Shown: positions 46,801 through 58,711, numbered from the stretch's first letter. The stretch: 64,000 nt of DNA from Poa pratensis (GCA_947311845.1 CAMZMU010000111.1:16753362-16817361), one strand, 5' to 3'. Numbers and translations are program-made. The notes: a model not told the origin generated them from the letters alone.

Positions 46801-49800
46801 TCCAGTGTGGTCCATCTTAGACTTACTTTCTTACAAGATTCAATGAAACATTTATGGTTATCTCCACTCAAGATTTAAGCCTTTATTAAAAAATTATCTA
46901 TGTGACTTGGTAAAAAGTGATATATCTACTCCGATTTATGGCTTCAAATAAACACAAAATCTCTAGAGAACAATAGCTCCATTAAAATGTATCCACATGC
47001 GCATTAATACCCAAAAAAATATACACACGTGTAATATCTTAATAGAAAACATAAAACATTTGACCTTCGATATAGCAAAAACCTCTTTAGGTTTAAAAAG
47101 ACAATCGATATATCTTCATTTTTTAAAAGATCAAGACCAAATACAAACAATCTAAATTGTAACTAAAATAGCACATCAGGTTGAACATCATATTTGTACT
47201 TAAAAATATCACACCAGATATATCTTTAGAATTGTATCTACATATGTCACAACCGATAGATCTTCATAGTGTATACCTATGAGTATCATGTGTACATGAA
47301 TTCACCAAATAGAATACTAAACTAATCACAATTAATTAAAAGATTTTACAAGTGTAGTAGAACGTACAATCATCATGAAACTGTTGTATGGTGGATCATA
47401 ATTATTAGATAGACACAAAAACATATACATCTTGCGCCCTATTTAAAGATGTAACTCTTGAAGTGGCTCCAAAGGATGACTAATGACAATTTGATCTTTG
47501 TATTCTTAATTACTAATTAGTTTTGGAAGGATTTGAGTTGGTACTACAATTGTTAGGTCGATGTTACATGGTAACACATACATATGTGTGTGAGAGATAC
47601 AAAGAGTGGGGAGGGCCGAAGAGACATAGAGAGAGCCGAGATTTACCTGAATATGAAGACTACATGATTGTTAATTAAGAGTATGCATGGATAAAAGAGA
47701 ATATCGCTACATAAATATGAGTACCAACAGATATGGTTGCTATTATAAGTCGGTGATAACAGACAGATCTACACAAATTAAATACATTTATTGATTAGTT
47801 GGTCTAACTGTTTACAAGGATAAATTGATTCATTAAATAAATAAATTTTGTATTCCCGGTGTCAGCTTTCCACTTCGGACGTTCACCTACAATTATTTAT
47901 TCGACTAAAACATAAAAAAATTGTGTAACGTTATAGTTAATGCCAATCACTAAAATTCTACCACATGATTCATGATTGCAACAAAAGTAACAAACACCTC
48001 AATTTGCAAACTAATTCAACGTCATGTGACTAAAACATAAAAAAATTGTGTAACGTTATAGTTAATGCTAATCACTAAAATTCTACCACATGATTCATGA
48101 TTGCAACAAAAGTTACAAACACCTCAATTTGCAAACTAATTCAACGTCATGTTAAAACAACAACAAAACTCAATAATTTTATTACTCATAATTTATCCAA
48201 AAATTTAAAATGCATTTCATAAATGTGATATTTTATTTAGGATAACATTTTGGTAGCTATATTTTCCTATCATGTTCCATAAAAGTAGATTTTTTATCCG
48301 TCACTAGAGTACTGATATAAAGAGTTGCCCTCGCATTTGCGAGGGTCACCATGCTAGTTATATACTAAAAGCAAAATGAGGGTGTCTAATAGAGCCACCA
48401 CGTTAATCCACATCATTTAAAATAATTTTAGTGGTTAGATCTAAAATATATGGCTGAGATTTTATCAAAAATTAGAGTTACGTAAATGTTTGACACGACT
48501 TATGTTGGGAGACGTGACCTCCTTTAGCAATTTGCCTACCTGACAAGAAAAAAAAAGCAACATGCGCTGTACCGTAATAGCCAAAGGGAAAAAAAAATCT
48601 AGCTCGCACGTGGTGGCAAAGGAAACGTGCTTCCATCAGATAAATAGGATCACTGGCGGATCTTCATGGAGACCAACATGGGCCATGGCCCCCCCCAGCC
48701 CACGAAAAAATGACTTAATATCTATAGGTATTTGGCCCATTTGTCAACTGAAAATCAGACTAAAGCCTATTATTTGCCCCCCAGCCCATTTGCCCCCCCA
48801 GAATTTTGGCCCAAGGTCCGCCACTGAATAGGATAGTCTCCGTTTAAAACCCGGCCGTATAAGAGAGTAGCTAACTACCTTGAAACGTGATAGCTAAAAG
48901 CAAAAAATAAAATGAAACGTGGTGGCAAAGGACATGAATTGCTAAAATATGCACTTTTCCCCCACAAATAATTAAACTGGCCACTAAGTATTTTCTCTAT
49001 TTCATTTAGCTTCATTTTTTAGTTTAGTTAAAATCAAATTTTGTAAAATTAACCAAAGTTGTAGCAATAAATATCAACATCCGTAATAACAATTTTATTC
49101 ATTATGAATCTAATACTAATGATTTTGTATTTTAGATATTGATTTTTTCTAAACTTGGTCTAACTTTATAAAGTTTGATTTTGACTAAACGGCAGAACGC
49201 AGGCTAACTGCGAGCCCAGGGAGTATATTGTTTCTATGATTGAGTAAACATAATTGAAAAATTTATTCGACAACCATCAGACCAACACAATAAAAAAACG
49301 TGTGCAGAAGTTCGGAGTCATGAAATTTTAAAATTAAATATATATACTTGGTTAAACTTTATATGTTTGATTTTGACTAAACACCAGAAGACAGGTTAAC
49401 TGTGAACTAAGCGTGCACATTATTTCTATGATTGAGCACACATAATTGACAAATTTATTCGACAACCATCAGACAACACACACAAAAAAAGAGTGCAGAA
49501 GTTTAGAGTCGTGTAATTTTAAAATTAATGAAGTCACGACCTTAGTCGCACTACACACATTATTTTTATGACTGAGTACACATAAATGATAAATTTATTC
49601 AACTTCCATCATACCAACGCTCTCACAAAACACATGCGTGAGTTTGGAGTTCCGAGTTGTGAAAATTTAATATTAGTGAATTAACAATATTAGTCGCATT
49701 ACCGACAGGAATGTCCCTCAAACTAAAAAAATTAGTTTAATGATACTCAAAGGTTGAGTCAACACATATTCTCCCTTCGCTGAAGGAATATTCCCATATA

Positions 49801-51881
49801 ATGAGACACAAAGCGTCAAACCTTAAAAATTGTTGAAGATATAACATTAGCCGACACACTAGCGACAAGAGCATCCCTCACGCCTAAAATATTTTTGTTT
49901 AATGATACACATATGGCCAAGTCGCCACATATTCTTGATTGGTATGTTTCATATTTCGTATCCACACAGTGTGTCGATACAATTTTAATCCGAGGACGTG
50001 AAAAGTGTACACTTAATTCTTATGAATTATTTGATGGATATACTTTCTTTGTATGGTAAACGTATTTGAAATGTTGTATGTGTCTTACTCTCATGTAACG
50101 ATATCAACGTAAGAGCACATGTCATTTCAATTGGATTAAGAGTTTTAATCTATGCTATCCAACCCGGGTAGACATTTTGCATAACATATAAAATACATGT
50201 GACCGAGGTGTGTAGAACCATTGAATGAAGATCGTGATAAGTTAATAGTTTGGAAAACTTATAGTAGTACTTCTCTAACTTTGACTATTAATGTACAAAT
50301 ATGTTAACGAATATGCCTAGAAAAATTAAATTACCTTTAGCATTATATTCCTATAAAAAATAATGTCCAACGTTTCACCATGTTCATTTTTCTAAAACCG
50401 TTGCACAATGTGAAATGGAGTAAGTAAATGAGAGGAAGAAACATCATAACAAGATAATACTCGCTCTTTAATGTGACCTGCCTATTATGGAGAATATGCC
50501 GTTTTATCTTAACTCAACATTTTAAATCAAGGATAACTAATCTCCCATACTGATCTAACATCGTGTAACATATATAGTTCAGTTTACGGATCCAATATTA
50601 CTTACAAGGATGTTTCAACATATGGCATGATAATCTTGCCCAAATTTTTTAGATTGCACAAGATGTTAATCGCATACCTGATATTTTACTTGCCGTAAAT
50701 TTGGGATAGTTGTAGAACAATTTTTTTCATCGTCACATAATGGGAAATAATATGATATCAATAAAACATTAATTTTTTTAGTGAACACTTTCAACCAACA
50801 TCAAATGATGCCCTCGCATTTGCGAGGGCCACCATGCTAGTAAGAGAAAAAGGCAAAAGATTGAGTACCATGACACGATGTCCTCTCCTTGCCAGAGCCT
50901 TGGGCAAAGCACCCACAACATCTCCAAGACCACCTATACATGATAGCAAGAGTCTGAGAACAATACAACCAAGCTACAGAATAGTACATGCTAAGTCTGA
51001 TTGCACGAGCTCAGTTTACGTAAGCATGCCTGTTTTACAGAAAGGAGCACATTCAGAAGCCACCACGATGACATTCATCACATTTGGCCCAGCCAATGGA
51101 CTTGACCCCTTGTTCTTATTGTCATCCGAAGAACTCCCCACTTCTGCATCTCCACTAGTGTCAACATTAGGTCCAACCTGTTCTCCGACAACAAAATCTT
51201 TCCAATAACCCGATGCAGTCTCCGATTCCGAGACTTGTGTATGGATCGACGGATCAACTTTGGATTTGCACCCAGCTGCCCCATTTTGCTCAGTGACGCT
51301 ACTATCTAGCTTCAGTGCAGATGCAGCTGATTTTGGTGAAGCAGCACCCTCATTTTCAGCAGCCTGAGTGAACGGCGAAATCCATCAGCAATTCAGCATA
51401 GCAAAGGATTAAAGTGTAATGTCACCTAGTACGAAACGAAATGTGTGAGAAGTGCACGTGAATACGTGATGATGCAACATTTCCGAAAGAAAGAGCAACT
51501 AAACTGGGCCTTTTGCACTAAACTATCCCCATCCTGACAAGTAAACCATCGCAAAGAAGGAATGATACGCGTATCAACTGACAAAGTATCAACCTTGACC
51601 TTGCCGAGCTGCCCAGTAATCACCTTCGAGCTCTCCCCTGCGGCTGCCTCTGCCGCCTTCGCCGCGTCCTCCTCACCACCGGCCCCCGGCGACGATGCCG
51701 TCGCGGCGCACGGCGCCACTCCGTCCCTGGAAAATCCGCGGCGCGCCCAATGCAGCCGCGCGTCGGCGGCCCCGTACGAACGCACCGCGCTGCTCACCCT
51801 GCTCCGCCGGCGCTGCGGCGACGAGGCGGGGGATGGGAGAAAGAGGAAAGCCGCGGACGAGGAAGCGATGGCCCCCGACAT
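40888..51881 (-). CDS. SSIIb: Starch synthase II, probably SSIIb (eight exons)
   Basis: A plastid enzyme that moves glucose from ADP-glucose onto amylopectin chains, lengthening short chains. Exons: 51624-51881, 51030-51363, 50869-50933, 44369-44446, 44154-44264, 44004-44048, 42175-42348, 40888-41844; all joins keep frame, giving 673 residues. Residues 1 to about 55 are a Ser/Arg-rich transit peptide. Residues 60-180 are a variable acidic region. The GT5 catalytic domain begins near [14 protein letters not shown] (196-200), the ADP-glucose loop, spans the exon 2/3 junction. The GT1-type C-terminal domain holds [15 protein letters not shown] and VGGLRD. The C-terminus KAKYQW is typical of grass SSII. 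Intron 2 starts GC, not GT. Intron 3 (6.4 kb) holds two Helitrons and intron 6 a SINE. The SSIIb call rests on synteny and differences from SSIIa as remembered; in cereals SSIIb acts mainly in leaf starch. Confidence 0.93.
43001..43367 (-). mobile_element. tRNA-derived SINE in SSIIb intron 6
   Basis: The 367 bp insertion is flanked by a 16-bp direct repeat ACAAACAAAGCTGGAG (42985-43000 and 43368-43383). A T run at the left (about 43001-43012) is the poly-A tail, so it lies on the minus strand. At its 5' end, TGGCCCAGTGGTGGGAG (A-box-like) and GAGTTCGATCCC (B box) form a polymerase III promoter. Interior phrases CTGTTCCTAGTGAACAGT form short palindromes. Confidence 0.85.
45054..45353 (+). mobile_element. 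Au-like SINE nested in Helitron 1
   Basis: The 300 bp element starts with tRNA-like sequence (A-box-like TGGTTAGTTGGGTGG, B-box-like GAGTTCAAACCCC) and ends in a poly-A run (about 45343-45353). It is flanked by AAGTCACGTCACGTT (45039-45053 and 45354-45368), a 15-bp target duplication. Its body matches the split SINE at 29615-34045. Confidence 0.85.
45480..45960. repeat. GATC/CGGACGTATA repeats in Helitron 1
   Basis: Phrases such as CCGGCCGGACGT, GATCGATCGG and ATCGGACGTATAAGCTGA recur several times. A unit of about 180-220 bp, including GCTCATGCATAATTTTTATC, is duplicated imperfectly (near 45640 and 45850). Confidence 0.6.
47903..48152. repeat. 125-bp tandem duplication
   Basis: Two nearly identical 125-bp units (47903-48027 and 48028-48152) start GACTAAAACATAAAAAAATT and differ by about two bases, so the duplication is recent relative to the surrounding element. 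Confidence 0.8.
48358..50840 (+). mobile_element. Helitron 2 in SSIIb intron 3, head-to-tail with Helitron 1
   Basis: It starts TTATATACTAAAAGC directly after the CTAG end of Helitron 1 and shares about 100 bp with that element's 5' end (GCAAAATGAGGG, CCACGTTAATCCACAT). It ends with the same hairpin GCCCTCGCATTTGCGAGGG, then CCACCATG and CTAG (50837-50840) followed by T. The initial TC is missing or shared with the previous end. No RepHel is seen; the interior is AT-rich. It ends 28 bp from SSIIb exon 3. Confidence 0.7.
48651..48826. mobile_element. Small hAT-type MITE nested in Helitron 2
   Basis: The 176 bp element starts CACTGGCGGATC and ends GGTCCGCCACTG, flanked by a perfect 8-bp repeat AATAGGAT (48643-48650 and 48827-48834). 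The ends resemble those of the hAT element at 390-1047. Several C runs occur inside. Confidence 0.8.
50934..51029 (-). other. SSIIb intron 2 with GC-AG ends
   Basis: Exon 2 must end ...AAA ACA G and exon 3 start GT GGT CTT to give the invariant K-T-G-G-L. The intron then begins GCATGC and ends TATAG. The nearest GT (GTAAAC, 10 bases on) would break frame with this acceptor. This points to a GC-AG intron of 96 bp. Confidence 0.75.
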
Positions 51882-52304
51882 GGTCCACGAAACGCAAGAA
51901 GTTGTCGGAGGTTCAAGTGAAATAGCGAATCGAACGTTGCAGAGCAAACGAGTCTGATAGCGAGCGACGCCGCGGGCGCGCGCACGAGGGAAATTAAGCG
52001 CGGGGGTAGAAAGATCTGCGCTAGGCACGTACGTGTGGCTGCAGGTTTTGGCGGCGGAACGGGGTGGGGGCCCGGGAGGCGGAGGAGCTGGAGGCCAGAG
52101 ACAGGCGAGCGACTTGTGTGGAGCTCGGAGTCCGAAGGGGGCGAGCTAGAGCTCTGAGCTGAGGAAGACGACGAATAGTGGGGAGAGAACGGCGGAGTGT
52201 GGCTGCCGGCTGGGGCCCGGCTTCAGCTATCACGTGGAGTGGTGGTGGTGGTGGCAGCGTCGTATTGGTTGCTTATTGTGGTGGGCCCACTGGAACCGCT
52301 TGTA
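51882..52304 (-). promoter_or_regulatory. Upstream region of SSIIb
   Basis: Between the SSIIb start codon and the first MITE lie about 420 bp of GC-rich sequence that should include the leader and core promoter. No clear TATA box was found on the minus strand. A (GTG)n-type run occurs near 52235-52252. Confidence 0.35.
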
Positions 52305-52307
52305 TAA

Positions 52308-52725
52308 GGCTGCTCACAATTGAGAATGGGGAGTAACTTAGACAAATACCTAAATGTAAGATGTTTTAGATGTTACACATATTGTTTAGATACATATACA
52401 AATAAGTAAACATACACATTAAATATGTCTAGATATATTTGTGTACATGTGTATGTGGACAAAGTCTAAAACATCTTATATTTAGGAACGGAGGGAGTAC
52501 ATATGTTACTACTCTAAGTTACTACCTCCATAGTGTGGAGTAACATGTGTGTAGTGTCATATTTTAATATGTTGCACACTCATTTTGTCTTGAAATGTGT
52601 GATGTTACGGCAACATATTTATGTTACCGCAACAATCTCTCTCCTCATTAATTACCTGTCAAATCAGATTTTTTGCCTACGTGGTACTGATGTTACTACT
52701 CATATTACTCCCACTGTGACTAGTC
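52308..52725. mobile_element. Tourist-like MITE upstream of SSIIb, with a nested Stowaway fragment
   Basis: The ends GGCTGCTCACAAT and, in reverse, GACTAGTCACAGT are followed in both by GGGAGTAA. TAA lies on both sides (52305-52307 and 52726-52728), as for PIF/Harbinger MITEs. Inside, 52350-52498 is a Stowaway-like palindrome ending ACGGAGGGAG, whose left terminus is lost. Confidence 0.65.
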
Positions 52726-52880
52726 TAAAGTCGTAATCAATGTAGCCGTGCGACGTGTCGGATTGAAATTTTGCTGACCCTTGGGCTCCATCGTTTGAAT
52801 TATTCATCCCTAGTTATTTTTTAGAATTTCATTCTTTTTTTAGGAAAGCCATAGCTTTAATAATTAGACATAAAAATATA

Positions 52881-53038
52881 CTCCCTCCGTATCAAAATAT
52901 AAAACTTTCTAGCAAGTTTCCACACATATATGTAAATATGTTTTAGTGCAAGATTCACATGAACCTTGTACTAAAACATGTCTAGATAAATGTGTTTGGA
53001 AACTAGCTAGAAATTCTTATATTTTGATACAGAGTGAG
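52881..53038. mobile_element. Stowaway MITE
   Basis: The 158 bp element starts CTCCCTCCGTATCAAAATAT and ends in its near complement ATATTTTGATACAGAGTGAG, with TA on both sides (52879-52880 and 53039-53040). Long inverted arms fold on each other. Confidence 0.85.
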
Positions 53039-53106
53039 TATTACTTATTTGCAATACAGCTTGAACACAAAAAAGGAGGATCACCATGCCAAATAGTCAT
53101 TGTTCC

Positions 53107-54616
53107 TGATGACCCACAAGTATAGGGGATCACAACAGTCTTCGAGGGAAGTTAAACCCAAATTTATTGATTCGACACAAGGGGAGACAAAGAATACTTA
53201 TAAGCCTTAACAGCGGAGTTGTCAATTCAGATGCACCTGGAAAAGCACTAGTAACAGAGGTGATGTGAAAGCAGCAGTAATATGAGAGCAATAGTAACAG
53301 TAACACAAAAGCAATGGCACCAGAAAATAGTTGCATGCGTTGAGTTGACGGTAAAGCAATGATGATTACAAATGGACCGGGGTTCCCAGCTATCTACACT
53401 AGTGGTAACTCTCCAATAACAAGTGTTGGGTGAACAAATTACAGTTGGACAATTGACATAATTATTATAGCATTAAGACAGAACATCCAGTCTATTAATC
53501 ATGTAGGCATGTTTTCCATATATAGTCATACGTGCTCGCAATGAGAAACTTGCATAACATATTTTGTCCTACCAGCCCGTTTGCAGCGGGGCCTCAAGGG
53601 AAACTACTGGTAATTAAGGTGCTCCTTTTAATAGAGCACCGGAGCAAAGCATTAGCACTTAGTGAAAACATGTGATCCTCATGTCAAAACCATCCCCTCC
53701 AGTTATCCCAGTTGCTATCACTCCGGGGCCTCGGGTTCCGGACAAGGACATGTGCAAACAACTTGTAGATACAATCTAAGCAATAATTATAGAGCTTAAA
53801 TCTAAGATCATGCCACTCGTGCACTAGTGACAAGCATTAAACACAACAAGATTGCAGCAACAATAACTTCACAAACTTTAATAGATAGACTGATCATAAT
53901 GTAACAATTCATCGGATCCCAACAAACACAACACCGATTACATCATATGGATCTCAATCATGTAAGGCAGCTCATGAGATCATTGTATTGAAGTACATGG
54001 GAGATAGAGTACCAACTAGCTACAGCTAGAACCCGTAGTCCATGGGGGAACTACTCACAAACCATCATGGAGTCGAAGTGGAGGCGGCGTGGTCGATGGA
54101 GATGGCTCCGGGGGTTAATCCCCGTCCGACAGGGTGCCGGAACAGGAACTTCTGACCACCGAAACTTGGTTTTTGGTGGCGACGGAGCTACGGAACTCTT
54201 CTGGAGAAATCGTCGATCCTTTTAGGATTTTCACCGCGGAGGCAATATATAGTCCAAAGGGCGTCGCGAGGCGGTGCACGATGTGGCCACACCACCCCAC
54301 GGCGCGGTCCAACCCAAACCGCGCGGGGGCATGGTGTGGAGGCTGTGGGCCTCCCCCAGACTTGTCCTTCTGGCTCCCGGAGTCTTCTGGCGTTTTAGAA
54401 TTTCTGTAATTTTTTCAGATTTTTCTGAGCACTTTCATTTTTGGACCTTTTCTGCAATGCACATACATAATAAACAGAAACTGGCACTGTGGCATCTTGT
54501 TAATAGGTTAGTCCAGAAAATGCATAAAAATGATATGAAGTGTATGTAAAAATGTAACAATTGGTATAATATCAACATGGAACATCAGAAATTATAGATA
54601 CGTTTGAGACGTATCA
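53107..54616 (-). repeat. 3' LTR of the 53107-60216 element
   Basis: Direct repeat of 58712-60216. It contains a TATA-like site, CTATATATTG on the minus strand (about 54243-54252), which would drive transcription in the 5' copy. Confidence 0.9.
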
Positions 54617-57147
54617 AGCATCCCCAAGCTTAGTTCTACTCGTCCTCGAGTAGGTAAAACGATAAAAACAAAATAATTTCTGAGGTGACATGCTACCATC
54701 ATAATCTTGATCAAATAGTATGTAAAGCACATGTTATGAATGAAGTGATCCAGGTCAATGGTCTATAGTTTGCTAGCAAGTAGATAATGAGCAAACAACT
54801 GAATCATATAAGCAAAAACTTTTCATGAATAGTACTTTCGAGACAAGCATCAAAGAGTTTTGCATAAGAGTTAACTCATAAAGCAATAGATTCTAAGTAA
54901 AAGGTATTTAACCAACACAAAGGAAGATTTAAGCTTCAGCAATTGCTTTCAACTTTCAACATATATATCTCATGGATATTTGTCAACACAAAGCAATATA
55001 ATAAGTGCAATATACAAGCATATAAAAATTGTTGCACCAAAGTTGACACTAGTGTTTGCTTCTGAGATAGAAAGAAGTAGGAAAACTGACTCAACATAAA
55101 AGTAAAAGAAAGGCCCTTCGCAGAGGGAAGCAGGGATTAAATCATGTGCTAGAGCTTTTTAAGTTTTTGAAATCATATAGAGAGTAAAAATAAGTTTTGG
55201 GAGGTGTTTGTTAATTGTCAACGAATCAGAAAATGGAAAAGTACAATATGACCCCTGCCAACCAGACTTTTAAGAGCGGCTCCCATGAAGGACGTTATTT
55301 CTACCAGCAAGGCAGATCATCCCTCTTCTCTTTTGTTTACACATGCAGATATTTCACTGTTTGTCATTGCTTGACTGATAAATCAGGGCAAAAATGTGAA
55401 GAGAATTAAGCGGTTAAAGTTGTAATTAATTGGGACTGGGCACCCCATTTGCCAGCTCTTTTTGCAAAATTAATGGATAAGCGGATGTATATGCCGCTAG
55501 TCCGGTGGTAAAGTCTGTTTGACAGTTGACATAAAGACATCCACCCCGTCCTCATGAGCTTGGTAAACATTGACACAAAATAGGAGTAATAATTTTTGAA
55601 TAGTTTAAAGGTAGCACATGAAAAATTTACTTGGAGTGGCAAGGAAATACCACATATAGGTAGTTATGGTGGACACAGATGGCATGGATTTTGGCTCAAG
55701 GTTTTGGATGCACGAGAAGCATTCCCTCTCAGTACAGAGTTTAGGCTAGCAAGGTTATTTGAAGCAAACACAGGATATCAACCGACACAGCAAGACTTAT
55801 ATGAAAACATATTGCAAGCATTATAAGACTCTACACTGTCTTCCTTGTTAACCAAACCCTTTTACTAGAAAATATCTAGACCTTAGAGATACCAATCATG
55901 CAAACCAAATTTCAACGAGCTTTACGGTAGTTCTTCATTAATAGGTTTTAACTACATGATACAAAAGCTTAAACATGAACTACTTGATAACTCAAAACAA
56001 TTGACAAGTATCAAATTATCCAATACAGTGATCTACAAGAATATGTAAGCTTTTTCCATTATACCATCTACCACATGCAACATTTTCTGAACCAACTCAT
56101 CAACCAAGCAACTCTCCAAACAATATAAGTGAAGCAAGAGAGTACTTTCTACAAAAGAACTAATAGCTCTGAATAAGAGATACATGAAAACCAAGAGCTA
56201 AAAGCTAAACAGTGCGAAAACTGAATACTCAACAGTATAAGTGAAGAACAAGAGTATTCATGAAAAAGCGGAGCGTGTCTCTCTCCCAAACAAGATAGAT
56301 AGGATCCGACATTGATATGATCAGAGAATAAAAATAACATACTGAAAATAAAAGCACACAGACGCTCCAAGAACAGCACATATGATGTGAAAGAATTAAA
56401 ATATAGTTTCACTAGAGATGACCTGATAATTTGCTGATGAAGAAGGGGATGCCTTGGGCATCCCCAAGCTTAGACGCTTGAGTCTTCTTGAAATATGCTG
56501 GGGGATCCATGGGAGCATCCCCAAGCTTAAGCTCTTCACTCTTCTTGATCACATTATATCATCTTCTCTCTTGACCCTTGAAAACTTCCGCCACACCAAA
56601 CTTCTCATAAACTTCATTAGAGGGGTTAGTACTCAAAAACTTTAATCCACTTTGGTTCTGTTGTGACACATTGCAAGAACTCAATAAAACATTAGCTACA
56701 ACCCTCCACGTCTAGAGAGCCTTGCTTAAAGCCCACAAGAGACAATGCAAAAAACAGAGACATAATCTGTCAAAACAGAACAGCCAGTAAAGATGAATTT
56801 TTCCGAGGCACTTCCGTTGCTCAAATCAGAAAACTCGAAACTAATGAAAGATGCGTACATATCTGAGGATCACGCACAAAAATTTGCAGATTTAAAAATT
56901 TTCTGGTGATTTTAGAATGAAACGGTGAACAGCAGAAATCTGTTCCTGCGCAGAAATCCAAATCTAGCATCATCTTCATTAGAGACTCTTGGCACAACAA
57001 TGCGATAAAATAAAGATACAAAGGATTGTTACAGAAGTAAACAACCTTGACTCAAAAAAAAAAATTGCAGAAATAAAACAATGGGTTGTCTCCCATAAGC
57101 GCTTTTCTTTAATGCCTTTTAGCTAGGCTTGATAGTTTTAATGATGC

Positions 57148-58462
57148 TCACATAAAAATAGAAAATGAAGCAAAAGGAGCATCAAGAAGCAAATTCGAAA
57201 CACATTTAAGTCTAACCCACTTCCTATGCATAGGAATCTTGTACACAAATAAATTCATAAAGAACAAAGTGACAAGCATAGGAAGATAAAACAAGAGTAA
57301 CTTCAAAACTTTCAGCATATAGAGAGGTGTTTTAGTACCATGAAAATTTCTACAACCATATTTTCCTCTCTCATAATAATTTTCAGTAGCATCATGAACA
57401 AACTCAACAATATAACTATCACATAAAGCATGCTTTTCATGATCTACAAACACATAATTTTTATCAAGCTAAAAATAATGGGATTAAAACTTTCAAACCC
57501 ACTTTTAACAATTTTATAACAAGATGATTGATCATTCTCAAGAGGTATGGGACTCCACCTAGATAAAGTCAAGACCTCTCCAATCCCATTTTCATTAGTA
57601 GAACAATTAATATTATCAAGCAATATAGGACCATCATCTAGAGCTTTATCATAAACATTTTCTAAACAAACTTTTATTACCATGCATTTCGATATCAGCA
57701 AAATAAAGGATTATCATAAGATTTATCAAAATAGCATGGATTATCATAGATAACAGTAGCATAATCATTTCCACAAGTTTCTCATAGGGAATACTTCAAG
57801 AGAATCCACAGGAACATAACATTCATCTCCTTTGGTAAGCATGGAGGGCAATCAAATAGTGTAAGAGAAAGAGTTACTCTCATTAGAAGGTAGGCATGGG
57901 TAGCTAATCCATTCTTCCTTCTTTTGTTCATCACTCTCCTCCTCTTTTTCATCCAATGAGCTTTCAGCTTCAGCAGTTTCTTCTTCCACAGGTTCCTGCA
58001 AATTGTGAGTACATTCTTGTGCATGAATGAGTCTCCTTTATAATCAATGATATAACAATTATTGCTGAAATTTTCTAGGCAATAATCAAGGATAAAAGAG
58101 ACCGTTTCTTTAAGTTTATTACAAGCAACACAAGTTTCATAATTTTTAGCCATGAATGAATCTATTTCAGAAGCTCCCATAAGTAAAACAAATTGTTCTA
58201 CTTCTTCAAATCCAAGATGAATATAGTTATTCCAATGATAGTTCATAATTAAAACTTCTTTACTGAAGCCACATTGAAATTTAAGATGTTTAGTATCCTG
58301 TTCAGAGCAACAATTTATATCATGGCGTTCAAGCAAAATTTCAGCAATTTGATTTAACTTTTTTAACATGCCTCTTATGATTTTACCCTCTCTTGATTCT
58401 CTATACTTTATATATGATTCTTTAGCTTTCATAAACATAGAGGTTCTAGCATGTTCTTCCAT
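57148..58462 (-). pseudogene. Broken family-specific ORF of the LTR element
   Basis: After the primer site, a frame of 226 residues runs 58462-57782 (charged, Lys/Glu-rich and Cys-containing). Further pieces follow at 57444-57701 and 57148-57453. The last contains the phrases YIVEFVHDATENYYERGKYG and KIPMHRKWVRLK, which I recall from uncharacterised Triticeae transposon proteins. The pieces look like one ORF of over 400 residues broken by stops and shifts. It is not a recognisable gag, protease or polymerase. Function unknown. Confidence 0.5.
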
Positions 58463-58680
58463 AGCAACATTTTTTTTTTAGATTTTCGGTTTTTAAATTT
58501 TTATGGATTTTCGGGTATATAAGAAAAAAAAACTAAACAAAATAAACTAACAAAAGTAAACTAAACAAAACAAACTAAACAGAAATAAACTAGCACAATA
58601 AAACTAGACAAAACAAAATAAAATAAAAACAGACAGAGAAGTAGAGTGTACTCCCCAGGTGAACTTATGAGTAGAGCTAT

Positions 58681-58700
58681 GCTCCCCGGCAACGGCGCCA
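58681..58700 (-). other. Primer-binding site, tRNA-Asp type
   Basis: TGGCGCCGTTGCCGGGGAGC on the minus strand, 11 bases inside the 5' LTR, is complementary to the 3' end of plant tRNA-Asp over most of its length. Confidence 0.8.
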
Positions 58701-58711
58701 GAAAATAGTCT

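Larger units (their letters stand above)
44867..48357 (+). mobile_element. Helitron 1 in SSIIb intron 3
   Basis: The 5' end is A|TCTATTATATACTAAAAGC (44867). The 3' end has the hairpin GCCCTCGCATTTGCGAGGG, then TCACCATG and CTAG (48354-48357) followed by T. These are Helitron termini with insertion between A and T. It has no RepHel ORF. It contains an Au-like SINE (45054-45353), GATC-rich repeats near 45480-45960 and a 125-bp tandem duplication (47903-48152). A second element with the same ends follows directly. Confidence 0.75.

Noticed and set aside
51426..52028. Longer N-terminal start for SSIIb (at 52028)
   Set aside because: The extra 49 residues do not resemble a transit peptide. The ATG at 51881 begins the S/A-rich plastid targeting sequence expected for SSII.
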